This document shows positions 36,944-46,391 of a DNA stretch of 64,000 nt, one piece after another; position 1 is the first letter of the stretch; every line of letters begins with the position of its first letter. The notes under the pieces were generated by a model that was not told where the DNA came from, did not search any database, and was given only the letters and a program-made list of their open reading frames with translations. This stretch comes from Paracoccaceae bacterium (GTDB lineage: Bacteria > Pseudomonadota > Alphaproteobacteria > Rhodobacterales > Rhodobacteraceae). Location: NCBI GenBank assembly GCA_014762635.1, contig JABURR010000088.1, forward strand, positions 17,858 through 81,857, in the 5' to 3' direction. Position numbers and translations under genes: made by a program.

Positions 36944-36974
36944 AAAAGAAAAGAGCGGGCCGAAGCCCGCTCTT
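36944..36974 (-). terminator. Rho-independent terminator of the porin gene
   Basis: Read on the minus strand: a 10-bp stem (aagagcgggc at 36965-36974, gcccgctctt at 36951-36960, loop 36961-36964) followed by a T-rich tail at 36944-36950. It is 25 bp past the porin stop. Confidence 0.85.
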
Positions 36975-36998
36975 CCCATTCAAACCAATCCTTGCGGA

Positions 36999-37856
36999 TT
37001 AGAACGACATGTTGATGCCGAGGTCCATCTTGGTCTGGCCGTCGACCGAGGCAAAGCCACCGCCGAGCGAGGCGCCGCCGCCGAGGTCGTAGGCAACGCC
37101 CAGACCATAAGCCGCATCAGTTTGAGCGTCGGCATCGGCGTAGATCGCGGTGACCACAGCCAGGCCGGCGTCGAACGAACCGCTGATACCGTAAGCAGCG
37201 CCGGAAGCGTCGTTGTCGGTGTAGGTCACGCCAACGCCGAAGTCGCCGAGGTCAGCGCCAGCGGAAATGGTCATCGCCTGGTCGCCAAGGGATTCGTCGT
37301 TGCTGAGGCCGAGGCCAACGTTGAAGGTGCCAGCGTCGTAGGTTGCAGCAATACCGGTGTCGCCGATGTCAAGACCAGCGCTCTGGTAGCTGATGACGAC
37401 GCCGAAGCCAGCCGACGAGTAAGCGTAGGTCATGTCGGCCGAGCCAACGTTCTTGCCGGTTTCGGCAATGTCGTCAACGCCCAGGCCGTCAAAGCCCACG
37501 TCGCCGATGCCCAGGCCGTCGGTCGCAACGTCAACGTTGCCAACGGTCACGGTGCCGAAGGCGCCGCCAACGAAGACTTCGCCATCGGCGCCGCCCAGAC
37601 CAGCGCTGCCAACGGTGGCGTCGAGGTCGATCGAAGCGCCGAAGGTCAGGCCGGTGTCGGTTTCACCCGAGCCCGAGATGCCGAAGTCGACTTCCCAGTG
37701 CAGGGCCACGTCTTCCGAAGCGGTGCCGGTGCCAACGATCTGGTCGCCGTCGGTGTACTTGAAGCCCATGTTGGCGGAGCCGCCGACGGAAACTTCTGCT
37801 GCTGCGAAACCGGCCGAAGCGATCAGCGCGGTGGTCGCAAAGAGAACCTTTTTCAT
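36999..37856 (-). CDS. Outer-membrane porin
   Basis: A 285-residue protein with signal peptide MKKVLFATTALIASAGFAAA, then a Gly/Asp-rich chain of alternating hydrophobic and polar residues typical of a 16-strand beta-barrel. It ends GINMSF with the C-terminal phenylalanine that outer-membrane barrels need for BAM recognition. SVGGSANMGFKYTDGD and GFGVVISYQSAGLDIG are porin-like strand pairs. The gene has a strong ribosome site (GAGGAA, eight bases), its own terminator and skewed codon use (GCC/GGC/GAC), fitting high expression. Confidence 0.88.
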   Translation of the reverse strand: MKKVLFATTALIASAGFAAAEVSVGGSANMGFKYTDGDQIVGTGTASEDVALHWEVDFGISGSGETDTGLTFGASIDLDATVGSAGLGGADGEVFVGGAFGTVTVGNVDVATDGLGIGDVGFDGLGVDDIAETGKNVGSADMTYAYSSAGFGVVISYQSAGLDIGDTGIAATYDAGTFNVGLGLSNDESLGDQAMTISAGADLGDFGVGVTYTDNDASGAAYGISGSFDAGLAVVTAIYADADAQTDAAYGLGVAYDLGGGASLGGGFASVDGQTKMDLGINMSF

Positions 37857-38118
37857 TTGGTTTTCCTCTTAGGTTTAGAATAAAAGGTGCACCCCAATCC
37901 GTGTTCGAACTGAGTATGCTGCTATCTCGCCCCAACGGGCCGCGAAAGCAAGGCGGGGAAGTAAAAGGACCGCAAAGCCACGCAAAATGATGCAGCGATG
38001 CCACAGTCGGGATTTCCGCATTCCTATGCCGGAAACGGGGCAATTCCGCGGCGGGGCAAAAAAACTTGTGGGCAAATTGGGCCTCGGATAGACAGCGCAG
38101 GGTCAAATGAGGGCCGGA
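37857..38118. other. AT-richer intergenic region, divergent promoters
   Basis: 262 bp between the divergent porin and DUF3576 genes, no gene seen. The porin side is AT-rich (ttttattctaaacc on the minus strand), consistent with a strong porin promoter, but boxes cannot be fixed with confidence. Confidence 0.4.
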
Positions 38119-38583
38119 ATGAGACATCTATATACGTATATGCGCGCGGTGTTGCTTTTGGGTGCCTTGGCACTGGCCGGTTGCGGTGGCTCGGTCGAGG
38201 AGCAGCGGCAGAATTTCCCCGGCGCGGAGCGTGAGGGCGAAGAAGAAATCTGGGACATCGTGAACAACCAGTCGAATCCCGACGTCACCGTCGCCGTGAA
38301 CAAGTATATCTGGAACGCCGCGCTGGATGTTCTGAACTTCCTGCCCGTCGAATCGGCCGATCCCTTCACCGGGGTGATCGTCTTCGGCTACGGCACCCCG
38401 CCCGGTGGCGGGCGCGCCTATCGTGCCACGGTGCTGGTGCAGGATGCCTCGCTGGAGGCCCGTGCGCTCAAGGTTTCGCTGCTGACCCGCTCGGGCCCGG
38501 CGGCGCCCGATACGGTGCGCGCGGTTGAGGATGCGATCCTCACCCGGGCGCGCGAGCTTCGCATCGCCGACGACCGCCTCTAG
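38119..38583 (+). CDS. DUF3576 domain lipoprotein
   Basis: A 154-residue lipoprotein: MRHLYTYMRAVLLLGALALAGC has an export signal with lipobox LAGC. The DUF3576 core follows: IVNNQSNPDVTVAVNKYIWNAALDVLNFLPVESADPFTGVIVFGYG and LLTRSGPAAPDTVRAVEDAILTRARELR. In relatives this gene sits immediately before leuS, as here; an envelope role is likely but unknown. The ATG at 38119 has GAGGG a few bases upstream; ATG 38107 and 38140 are alternatives. Confidence 0.85.
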   Translation: MRHLYTYMRAVLLLGALALAGCGGSVEEQRQNFPGAEREGEEEIWDIVNNQSNPDVTVAVNKYIWNAALDVLNFLPVESADPFTGVIVFGYGTPPGGGRAYRATVLVQDASLEARALKVSLLTRSGPAAPDTVRAVEDAILTRARELRIADDRL

Positions 38584-38610
38584 ACCCCGGGGCACAGCTT
38601 TATTATGACC

Positions 38611-38636
38611 ACGCCGGGCCCTTGCCCGGCGTTTTC
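38611..38636 (+). terminator. Rho-independent terminator before leuS
   Basis: A 9-bp stem (acgccgggc 38611-38619 with gcccggcgt 38624-38632) and four-base loop are followed by TTT. It lies between the DUF3576 gene and leuS. Confidence 0.7.
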
Positions 38637-38655
38637 ATCCGAAGGACCGCTATAC

Positions 38656-41190
38656 ATGTCGCGCTATTCCGCCTCCGAGATCGAATCGAAATGGCAGGCC
38701 GCCTGGGAAAAGGCCTCCATCTTCAAGGCGGGCCGCGATACGTCGAAGCCCAAGTATTACGTGCTCGAGATGTTCCCCTACCCCTCGGGCCGGATCCACA
38801 TGGGGCACGTGCGGAACTACACGATGGGCGACGTGATCGCCCGCTACAAGCTGGCCACCGGCCATAACGTGTTGCACCCGATGGGCTGGGACGCCTTCGG
38901 CATGCCCGCCGAGAATGCCGCGATGGAACGCGGCGGCCACCCCAAGGACTGGACCTACGGCAACATCGCCGACATGCGCGGCCAGATGAAACCGCTGGGC
39001 CTGTCCATCGACTGGAGCCGCGAGTTCGCCACCTGCGACCCGGAATATTACGGCCAGCAGCAATCCATGTTCATCGATTTCATGGAAAAGGGGCTGGTCT
39101 ACCGCAAGAACGCCACCGTGAACTGGGACCCGGTCGACATGACCGTGCTGGCCAACGAACAGGTGATCGACGGCAAGGGCTGGCGCTCGGGCGCGCCGGT
39201 GGAGCGGCGCGAGCTGACGCAATGGTTTTTCAAGATCTCCGATTTCGCCGAGGAACTGCTTGATTCGCTGGATGGGCTGGACGACTGGCCCGACAAGGTG
39301 AAGACCATGCAGCGCAACTGGATCGGCAAATCGCGCGGTCTGCAGTTCAGCTTTGATGCCGTGCAGGATGGCATCGACCCGATCGAGGTCTACACCACCC
39401 GCCCCGACACGCTGATGGGCGCCAGCTTCGTCGGCATCTCGGCCGATCACCCGCTGGCCAAGAAACTGGCCGAGACCAATCCCGACATCGCCGCCTTCCG
39501 CGCAGACTGTCAGAAAGGCGGCACCACCGAAGAAGCGCTGGAAAAGGCCGAGAAGCTGGGCTTCGACACCGGCCTGACCGTGCGCCACCCGCTGAACCCG
39601 GAGTGGACTCTGCCGGTCTGGATCGCCAACTTCATCCTGATGGATTACGGCACCGGCGCGATCTTCGCCTGCCCGGCCCATGACCAGCGTGACCTGGATT
39701 TCTGCCGCAAATACGACCTGCCGGTGATCGACACCTTCTTCGCGCTGGACGATGCGACACCCGTCGGCGCCGAGGCCTTCGTGCCGCCGAAAGAGCAATC
39801 CGTGAAATGGGTGAACCATTTCGCAGGGCTCGACGTGGCCACGGGGCAGGAGGCGATCGACGCCACCATCGACTTTGCCGAAAAGGCTGGCTGGGGCCGG
39901 GGCGTCACCAATTTCCGGCTGCGCGACTGGGGCCTTTCGCGCCAACGCTACTGGGGCTGCCCGATCCCGGTTGTGCATTGCGAGGCCTGCGGCGTGATGC
40001 CCGAAAGGAAGGAAAACCTGCCGGTCCGCCTGCCCGATGACGTGAGCTTCGACAAACCGGGCAACCCGCTGGACCGCCACCCGACCTGGCGCGACGTGCC
40101 CTGCCCCGCCTGCGGCAAGCCCGCCAAGCGCGAAACCGACACGATGGATACCTTCGTCGATTCGTCCTGGTATTACGCCCGCTTCACCGCGCCGGACGCC
40201 GAGACGCCCACCTCGCTGCCCGATGCGGACTACTGGATGAACGTGGACCAGTATATCGGCGGGATCGAGCACGCGATCCTGCACCTGCTCTATTCCCGCT
40301 TCTTCGCCCGGGCGATGCAGATCTGCGGGCACCTGCCCGAGAAATCGAAAGAGCCGTTCAACGCGCTGTTCACCCAGGGCATGGTCACGCACGAGATCTA
40401 CATGACCCGCGATGGCAATGGCCGCCCTGTCTATCACCTCCCCGAAGAGGTGACCGATGGCAAGCTCGCCGATGGCACCGAGGTCGAGATCATCCCCTCG
40501 GCCAAGATGTCGAAGTCGAAGAAGAACGTGGTCGACCCGGTCAATATCATCGAGGCCTATGGCGCTGACACTGCGCGCTGGTTCGTGCTGTCCGATTCGC
40601 CGCCCGAGCGTGACGTGGAATGGACCGCCTCCGGCGCGGAAGCCGCGCACAAGCACCTGTCGCGGGTCTGGCGCCTGGCGGCGGAACTCGACGCGGCCGA
40701 GGCCACCGGCCCGGGCGATGACGACCTGCGCCGTGCGATGCACAAGACCATCCATGACGTGACCATGGGCATCGAAAGCTTCGGCTTCAACGCAGCCATC
40801 GCCAAGCTCTATGCCTTCACCAACACCATCGCCAAGGCCAAGGCGGGCGCCGGGGCCAGGCGCGAAGCCCTGAGTGCGCTGGCTCAGCTCATGGCGCCGA
40901 TGACCCCCCATCTGGCCGAGGAACTTTGGCAGATGCTGGGCGGCGAAGGCCTTGTCACCGCAGCGCCCTGGCCCAAGGCCGACCCGGCGATGCTGGTGGA
41001 AGATACCGTGACCCTGCCGATCCAGATCAACGGCAAGCGGCGCTCGGAAATCGCCGTCGCCAAGGATCTGGCGAAGGAAGAGGTTGAAAAGCTGGTGCTG
41101 GCCGATGATGCTGTGGTCAAGGCGCTGAACGGTGGTGCGCCGAAGAAGCTGATCGTCGTGCCGGGCCGGATCGTCAATGTGGTTGTCTAA
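38656..41190 (+). CDS. leuS: Leucyl-tRNA synthetase
   Basis: An 844-residue class I tRNA synthetase. It has the HIGH-like [20 protein letters not shown], the editing domain ([16 protein letters not shown]), a zinc-type insertion ([34 protein letters not shown]), and the KMSKS loop [14 protein letters not shown]. The C-terminal tail ([20 protein letters not shown]) binds tRNA. Full length. Its end overlaps lptE by 14 bases, forming leuS-lptE-holA. Confidence 0.97.
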   Translation: MSRYSASEIESKWQAAWEKASIFKAGRDTSKPKYYVLEMFPYPSGRIHMGHVRNYTMGDVIARYKLATGHNVLHPMGWDAFGMPAENAAMERGGHPKDWTYGNIADMRGQMKPLGLSIDWSREFATCDPEYYGQQQSMFIDFMEKGLVYRKNATVNWDPVDMTVLANEQVIDGKGWRSGAPVERRELTQWFFKISDFAEELLDSLDGLDDWPDKVKTMQRNWIGKSRGLQFSFDAVQDGIDPIEVYTTRPDTLMGASFVGISADHPLAKKLAETNPDIAAFRADCQKGGTTEEALEKAEKLGFDTGLTVRHPLNPEWTLPVWIANFILMDYGTGAIFACPAHDQRDLDFCRKYDLPVIDTFFALDDATPVGAEAFVPPKEQSVKWVNHFAGLDVATGQEAIDATIDFAEKAGWGRGVTNFRLRDWGLSRQRYWGCPIPVVHCEACGVMPERKENLPVRLPDDVSFDKPGNPLDRHPTWRDVPCPACGKPAKRETDTMDTFVDSSWYYARFTAPDAETPTSLPDADYWMNVDQYIGGIEHAILHLLYSRFFARAMQICGHLPEKSKEPFNALFTQGMVTHEIYMTRDGNGRPVYHLPEEVTDGKLADGTEVEIIPSAKMSKSKKNVVDPVNIIEAYGADTARWFVLSDSPPERDVEWTASGAEAAHKHLSRVWRLAAELDAAEATGPGDDDLRRAMHKTIHDVTMGIESFGFNAAIAKLYAFTNTIAKAKAGAGARREALSALAQLMAPMTPHLAEELWQMLGGEGLVTAAPWPKADPAMLVEDTVTLPIQINGKRRSEIAVAKDLAKEEVEKLVLADDAVVKALNGGAPKKLIVVPGRIVNVVV

Positions 41191-41662
41191 GACACGCGCT
41201 TTACTCGTTGTCGCCGCCCTCGCGGGCTGCGGCTTCACCCCTGTCTACGGGCCAAATGGCGCGGCCTCAGGCCTGCGCGGCACGGTCGAGGTGGAAGAGC
41301 CGGACAATCGGGCCGAATACCACCTCGTCGTGCGGCTGGAAGAACGCCTCGGCCAACCCAGCGCGCCGGTTTATGATCTTGCCTACAAGATCACGACCCG
41401 GACCGAGCAGATCGGCATCACCCCCGATCAGGAAACCCTGCGCTACAACGTGACCGGTTTCGCCGATTACGCGCTGACCGACCGCGCGACCGGCGAAGAA
41501 GTCACCGCGGGCCGTGTCACCAGCTTCACCGCCTACAGCGCCACGGGCTCGACCGTTGCCACGCTGGCAGCCGACCGCGACGCGGAACGGCGGCTGATGG
41601 TGATTCTCGCTGACCAGATCGTGACCCGGCTTCTCTCCAGCGCCGGTGACTGGCGTCCATGA
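41177..41662 (+). CDS. lptE: LPS-assembly lipoprotein LptE
   Basis: A 161-residue lipoprotein with lipobox [13 protein letters not shown] and the LptE-like body ([67 protein letters not shown]). It plugs LptD and guides LPS to the cell surface. The ATG at 41177 is inside the end of leuS. The stop overlaps the holA ATG. Confidence 0.88.
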   Translation: MWLSKTRALLVVAALAGCGFTPVYGPNGAASGLRGTVEVEEPDNRAEYHLVVRLEERLGQPSAPVYDLAYKITTRTEQIGITPDQETLRYNVTGFADYALTDRATGEEVTAGRVTSFTAYSATGSTVATLAADRDAERRLMVILADQIVTRLLSSAGDWRP

Positions 41663-42684
41663 AGCTGACCGGGCGCCAGGCTGCATCCTATTTCGCCAAG
41701 CCCGATCCATCCCATGCGGCCGTCCTGATCTTCGGGGCCGACGCCATGCGCGTGGCGCTGAAACGGCAGGACCTGATCGCCGCCCTCATCGGCCCCGAGG
41801 GCGAGGCCGAGATGCGCCTGACCCGCATTTCCGGCGCCGATCTGCGCAAGGACGCCGCGCTTCTTCTGGACGCGGTCAAGGCGCAGGGCTTCTTCCCCGG
41901 CCCCCGCGTGGCCTTTCTCGAGGACGCGAGTGACGGGCTGGCCCCGGTGATCCAGACAGCGCTGGGCGACTGGCAGCCGGGCGACGCCACCATCGTGGTG
42001 ACCGCAGGAAGCCTCGCCGCGCGCTCGGCGCTGCGCAAGGCGGTCGAGGGCCATCCGAACGCAGTGGCCATGGGCATCTACGACGACCCGCCCTCACGAG
42101 AGGAAATCGAGGCCACGCTGGCCCAGGCCGGGCTCACAAATCTCGACCGCGAGGCGATGAACGCCCTGCTGGCGCTGTCGCGCGACCTCGATCCCGGCGA
42201 TTTCCGGCAGACGGTCGAAAAACTCGCGCTCTACAAGCTGGGAGACAAAACCCCAGCGACGCCCGCCGACATCATCGCCGTTTCCCCCGCCACGATCGAA
42301 GCCGGGATCGACGATATCCTCAACGTAGTAGCCGAGGCCCGCACCGCCGAGATCGGCCCGCTGATGCAGCGCCTCTCGGGGCAGGGGATCGCGCCGGTCA
42401 CGCTCTGCATCATGGCGATGCGCCATTTCCGCACGCTACATGCCGCCGCCGCCGATCCGGGCGGCCCGGGCGCGGGGATCGGGCGGGTGCGCCCGCCGGT
42501 CTTCGGCCCGCGCCGCGACAAGATGGTCCGCCAGGCGCAGGCTTGGGGGATGCGTCGGCTGGAACAGGCCTTGCAGCTCATCATCGAGACCGACCTGCAG
42601 CTTCGCTCTGCCGGGCAACGCGCGCCGCAGATGGCGCTGGTTGAGCGCACGCTGGTGCGCCTTTCGCGCCTCACCGCGCGCTAG
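41659..42684 (+). CDS. holA: DNA polymerase III subunit delta
   Basis: A 341-residue protein: AVLIFGADAMRVALKRQDLIAALIGPEGEAE opens the N-terminal AAA-like domain; ATIVVTAGSLAARSALRKAVEGHPNAVAMGIYDDPP and AMNALLALSRDLDPGDFRQTVEKLALYK are conserved HolA blocks. It opens the beta clamp as part of the clamp loader. It overlaps lptE by four bases. Confidence 0.92.
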   Translation: MKLTGRQAASYFAKPDPSHAAVLIFGADAMRVALKRQDLIAALIGPEGEAEMRLTRISGADLRKDAALLLDAVKAQGFFPGPRVAFLEDASDGLAPVIQTALGDWQPGDATIVVTAGSLAARSALRKAVEGHPNAVAMGIYDDPPSREEIEATLAQAGLTNLDREAMNALLALSRDLDPGDFRQTVEKLALYKLGDKTPATPADIIAVSPATIEAGIDDILNVVAEARTAEIGPLMQRLSGQGIAPVTLCIMAMRHFRTLHAAAADPGGPGAGIGRVRPPVFGPRRDKMVRQAQAWGMRRLEQALQLIIETDLQLRSAGQRAPQMALVERTLVRLSRLTAR

Positions 42685-42758
42685 GGGCTGTTTCCGGCTG
42701 GAAAATCCCGGCGAAACCGCCTTTGATGACCCCGGAACCAGCAAGGGAGGAGCTCCGC

Positions 42759-43349
42759 ATGTACACAGTGATCGGAACGATCAAGAGCCGCGCCCTGCGG
42801 GTCATCTGGATGCTCGAGGAACTGGGCCTTCCCTACGAACACCATCCGCACATGCCGAAGTCCGAGGACGTTCTGCGCCTGAACCCGTCGGGGAAAGTTC
42901 CGGTCCTGATCGAGGGCGACACGGTTCTGACCGATTCCGCGGCGATCCTGAATTACCTCGCCGACCGGCACGGGCAATTCTCGTTTCCCTGCGGCACGCT
43001 GGATCGCGCCCGGCAGGACGGGCACACCTTCTTCGTTCTGGACGAGCTTGACGCCACGCTCTGGACCGCCGCGCGGCACAGCTTCATCCTGCCCAAGGAA
43101 AAGCGGGTCGAGGCGGTCAAGGACAGCCTGAAATGGGAATTCGAGACCAGCCTCGCCCGGCTGGCCGAGCGGCTTGGCGATGGGCCCTACCTGATGGGCG
43201 AGACGATGACCGTGCCGGATATCCTTGCCGCCAACTGCCTGACCTGGGCCAAGATGGCCAAGTTCCCGCCCGCCGAGGGCGCGGTTCTGGATTACGTCAA
43301 GCGGATGACATCGCGCCCGGCCTTCCAGCGGGCAATCACCAACGGCTAG
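42759..43349 (+). CDS. Glutathione S-transferase family protein
   Basis: A 196-residue GST: thioredoxin-like N-terminal domain (MYTVIGTIKSRALRVIWMLEELGLPYE, NPSGKVPVLIEGDTVLTDSAAILNYLAD) and helical C-terminal domain (PYLMGETMTVPDILAANCLTWAKM with the N-capping TVPDI motif). The Ser at the start (TIKSRA) is a plausible glutathione-activating residue. Substrate unknown. ATG 42759 preceded by GGAGG. Confidence 0.9.
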   Translation: MYTVIGTIKSRALRVIWMLEELGLPYEHHPHMPKSEDVLRLNPSGKVPVLIEGDTVLTDSAAILNYLADRHGQFSFPCGTLDRARQDGHTFFVLDELDATLWTAARHSFILPKEKRVEAVKDSLKWEFETSLARLAERLGDGPYLMGETMTVPDILAANCLTWAKMAKFPPAEGAVLDYVKRMTSRPAFQRAITNG

Positions 43350-44539
43350 CCTTGATACTCCGCCGCATGGCGCCCGGCCCAGGCGCCGGTCGCAAGGCAG
43401 GCGGTCAGCAGGTAGCCCCCGGTCGGCGCGTCCCAATCGAGCATCTCGCCCGCCGCGAAGACACCGGGCCGGGCCTTCAGCATCAGCCCGGGATCCAGAC
43501 CCTCTTCCATGATCCCGCCCGCGGTTGAGATCGCCTCGTCCATGGGCCGCAGCCCGGCATGGACCACCGGAAGCGCCTTGACGATCCGCGCCAGGGCCTC
43601 GCCTTCGGGCAGGGGGCGGGCGAATTCCATCAGCAGCGCCAGCTTCACCGGATCCAGTTTCAGCGCCTTGCGCAGGAAGTTGCTGCGCGTTTCCTTGCCC
43701 CGTTTACGGGAAAGGCGTTCGACGATCTTCTCAAGGCTCCAATCAGGCAGCAGGTCGATGAACAGCCCCTGCCCCTCGCGGATCGCCGGGGTCATGGAAT
43801 AGATCCCGCCGCCCTCCAGCCCCCGGGCCGAGACGATGAACTCGCCACGGCCAGAGAGCTTTCCGCACGTCAGCGCCACGCCCTTCACCGGCGCCCCGAA
43901 ATGCCGGGCCATGTGCTCGGACCAATCGACATTCAGCCCGGCGTTCGAGGGCTGGAACGGGGCAAGTGGCACGCCTTCGGCCGCCAGGATCCCGGCCCAT
44001 GCTCCGTCAGACCCAAGCCGCGCCCAGCTTGCGCCGCCCAGCGCCAGCACGGTGACTTGCGGTACCAGCGCGCGCGACCCGTCGGGCGTGTCGAAGATGG
44101 CCGCCTCCCCCTCCCAGCCGCGCCAGCGCCAGCGGGTCCGAACTTCGACCCCCATCTCGCCCAGCCGCCGCAGCCAGGCCCGAAGCAGGGGCGAGGCTTT
44201 CATCGCCTCGGGAAAGACCCGGCCCGAGGAGCCGGTGAAGACCCGCTGTCCAAGGTCGCGGGCCCAGTCCATCACCTGTTCCGGGCCGAAAAGTCCGATA
44301 ATAGTCCGATAGAATTCCGATGGAATTCCGAAAGCCGAAAGGAAGGGATCGAGAGGCTCGTCCTTGGTCAGGTTCAGCCCCGATTTCCCGGCCATCAGGA
44401 ACTTGCGCGCGACCGAGGGTTTCGCCTCGATCACCACCACCCGGCGACCCGCGCGGGCCAGTTCCTCGGCCGCCATCAACCCAGCGGGACCGGCCCCGAT
44501 CACCAGTGCGTCAAGCGGCTCGGGCGGGGCTTGCCTCAT
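43346..44539 (-). CDS. TIGR03862-type NAD(P)/FAD-dependent oxidoreductase
   Basis: A 397-residue flavoprotein of the HI0933/BaiN family. FAD-binding N-terminus ALVIGAGPAGLMAAEELARAGRRVVVIEA, then FLMAGKSGLNLTKDEPL, VFTGSSGRVFPEAMKASPLLRAWLRRL, and C-terminal GGIMEEGLDPGLMLKARPGVFAAGEMLDWDAPTGGYLLTACLATG. Substrate unknown. It overlaps the convergent GST gene by four bases and is divergent from the small HNH-like gene. Confidence 0.88.
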   Translation of the reverse strand: MRQAPPEPLDALVIGAGPAGLMAAEELARAGRRVVVIEAKPSVARKFLMAGKSGLNLTKDEPLDPFLSAFGIPSEFYRTIIGLFGPEQVMDWARDLGQRVFTGSSGRVFPEAMKASPLLRAWLRRLGEMGVEVRTRWRWRGWEGEAAIFDTPDGSRALVPQVTVLALGGASWARLGSDGAWAGILAAEGVPLAPFQPSNAGLNVDWSEHMARHFGAPVKGVALTCGKLSGRGEFIVSARGLEGGGIYSMTPAIREGQGLFIDLLPDWSLEKIVERLSRKRGKETRSNFLRKALKLDPVKLALLMEFARPLPEGEALARIVKALPVVHAGLRPMDEAISTAGGIMEEGLDPGLMLKARPGVFAAGEMLDWDAPTGGYLLTACLATGAWAGRHAAEYQG

Positions 44540-44568
44540 CGCGTGCGGGCTCCATTATTGGGGATGAA

Positions 44569-44877
44569 ATGACGGAAAACATTGACGAAGCGCCGATCTG
44601 CCCCCTCTGCGAGCGGCCCATCCCCGCCCACGCGCGGCAAAGCCTGCATCACCTGGTGCCACGGCTCAGGGGCGGCAAGGGCGGGCCGACGGCCCTGTTG
44701 CACCAGATCTGCCACAACGAGATTCACGCCACCCTGACCGAGACCGAACTGGCCCGGGATTTCGCCACGGTCGAGGCGCTGAAGCGTCACCCACGCATCG
44801 CGCGATTCGTGTCCTGGGTTGCGAAAAGACCGCCCGATTTCCATTCCAAAACCCCCGGAAGACGTCGGAAACGATGA
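44569..44877 (+). CDS. Small HNH endonuclease-like protein
   Basis: A 102-residue protein with a zinc-ribbon CPLCERPIPAHARQ and an HNH-type core HHLVPRLRGG...LLHQICHNEIHATLTETEL: the first histidine pair, the second Asn/His region and CHNEIH fit a one-domain HNH nuclease. The C-terminus is basic. It is a free-standing, cytoplasmic protein with no phage or restriction context. ATG 44569 follows a GGGG-rich stretch. Confidence 0.7.
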   Translation: MTENIDEAPICPLCERPIPAHARQSLHHLVPRLRGGKGGPTALLHQICHNEIHATLTETELARDFATVEALKRHPRIARFVSWVAKRPPDFHSKTPGRRRKR

Positions 44878-44885
44878 GTTTTCAG

Positions 44886-45506
44886 TCAGTTGCCCGGATT
44901 GACCATCGCCTTGATCGCGCTAGCGTGTTCGGGCGTGGCGGCCAGCGCGTCGGCGGCAAGCGCCTTGGCGGTGTCCTGCAATTCCGCGGCCGGGACGATC
45001 CGGTCGATGAGCCCGATTGACAGCGCCTCATCGGCCTCGATCTTCTGCCCCGCCATCAGGATCAGCTTGGCCCGCGCGGGCCCCACCAGTGCCGCCAGTC
45101 GCCCCGGGTCCGAGGGCTGCGGCAGGAAACCGAGCTTCATCACCGGATAGAAGAACTTCGCCGTGGGCACCGCGATCCGCAGATCACAGGCCAGCGCCAT
45201 CCCGAAGGCCCCGCCCGCCAGCGTGCCGTTCAGCGCCGCGACGGTCAGGCAGGGCAGCCCGGCAATGGCGCCCGAAAGCTCTTCCCAAAGCGGGGTCTTC
45301 TCAAGGCCTGAATGCACCTCTTCGAGGTCTGCGCCTGCGCTGAACACCTTGCCCTCGCCGGTGATCACCAGCGCCTGCGCCGTGTCGCGCGCCGATTTCA
45401 CCGCTGCCACAAGATCCTCGAGCATCCCCCGGGTCAGCGCGTTCGCCTTCTCGGCCCGGTCGATCCGCAGGGTCCAGAGCGGCCCGTCGCGATCAAGCAC
45501 GATCAC
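44886..45506 (-). CDS. Crotonase-superfamily protein (enoyl-CoA hydratase/isomerase-like)
   Basis: A 206-residue crotonase-fold protein. SAGADLEEVHSG and AALNGTLAGGAFGMALACDLRIA form the oxyanion-hole and CoA-binding regions. The two glutamates of true enoyl-CoA hydratases are not visible: the first site reads GGAFGM, where GGGCEL is usual, and the second reads PVMKLG, where PEIKLG is usual. So it is unlikely to be a hydratase. It begins with a GTG overlapping the SDR stop by four bases and is cotranscribed with it. Confidence 0.8.
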   Translation of the reverse strand: MIVLDRDGPLWTLRIDRAEKANALTRGMLEDLVAAVKSARDTAQALVITGEGKVFSAGADLEEVHSGLEKTPLWEELSGAIAGLPCLTVAALNGTLAGGAFGMALACDLRIAVPTAKFFYPVMKLGFLPQPSDPGRLAALVGPARAKLILMAGQKIEADEALSIGLIDRIVPAAELQDTAKALAADALAATPEHASAIKAMVNPGN

Positions 45507-46258
45507 GCGATCAGCCCCACCCGACGGCGGATCGCCTCTTCGCGGAGCGAGATTTCCTCGCCCCGGAACTCGTCCGCGTCGGCGCTGCACATCCACAGAA
45601 GCGTCTTCGCTGGCCAGTCCGCCGGGATATGGTCCGACCAGTCAAGCTGGCTGACCGGGTTCACGCCGCTGGCCTTGATCTCGCGCTGCATGTCGGTGGC
45701 CACCGTGCCGGGCGAAAGGCCCATGGCGCGGATGCCTGCGGCGCCTGCCTCAAGGTGCAGCGAACGGGTGAGCATCGCCACTGCGGCCTTCGAGGCGCAA
45801 TAGGCGCTCCAGCCTTCCAGCGGGTTGTGTGCCGCCCCGGACGAGATCGTCAGGATCGACCCGCCGCCTGCCGCCTGCATCACCGGAAGCGCCGCGCGCA
45901 TCCCGTGGAAGACGCCCTTGAGATTGACGTCGATCGTGTGGCCCCAGGCATCGGGATCGGCGACACCCATCCCCGCGATGGGCTCGATCAGCCCGGCATT
46001 GTTGATCAGCACGTCGAGGCTGCCAAAGGCCTTTTGCGTGGCCTCGAGTGCTGCGGCAACCTCCCAATAGCGGCTCACATCGCAGGGGATTGCCAGCGCC
46101 GCTTCGCCGATTTCACCCGCCAGTTCGGCGATCCGTTCCTCGCTCCGGGCCAGCAGCGCGACCTTCGCGCCAGCTTCTGCGAAGACCCGGGCCGCCGCCT
46201 CTCCGATTCCCTTGCTGGCGCCGGTGATCACAACCGTCTTGCCACTCACATCGCTCAT
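45503..46258 (-). CDS. Short-chain dehydrogenase/reductase
   Basis: A 251-residue SDR. Cofactor motif TGASKGIGEAAARVFAEAG, LINNAGLIEPI (NNAG), catalytic Ser in SILTISSGAA, YxxxK as SAYCASKAAVAM, then LSPGTVATDM. The Asp/Arg region LLARSEERI suggests NADP(H). Substrate unknown; cotranscription with the crotonase-like gene suggests acyl-CoA chemistry. The start is the ATG at 46258 (MSDVSGKTVV). Confidence 0.9.
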   Translation of the reverse strand: MSDVSGKTVVITGASKGIGEAAARVFAEAGAKVALLARSEERIAELAGEIGEAALAIPCDVSRYWEVAAALEATQKAFGSLDVLINNAGLIEPIAGMGVADPDAWGHTIDVNLKGVFHGMRAALPVMQAAGGGSILTISSGAAHNPLEGWSAYCASKAAVAMLTRSLHLEAGAAGIRAMGLSPGTVATDMQREIKASGVNPVSQLDWSDHIPADWPAKTLLWMCSADADEFRGEEISLREEAIRRRVGLIA

Positions 46259-46391
46259 CGTCGCCTCCTTGTTGGATTGACCAATCGCTACCGCACAATC
46301 CGGGCCGCTTCCAGTGCAGAGCACGGTTGACCTGCGCCGCTTGTGGGTCGAAGCTGCCTGTCGGGGCAGTAGAATTGGCAGGAGGCAGAAT

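Noticed and set aside
36198..37883. 561-codon plus-strand frame over yggS and porin
   Set aside because: Both minus-strand genes have full family motifs, signal peptide and terminators; the overlapping frame has none.
38650..41238. 862-codon open frame antisense to leuS
   Set aside because: The sense strand encodes an unmistakable leucyl-tRNA synthetase; the antisense frame is compositional shadow.
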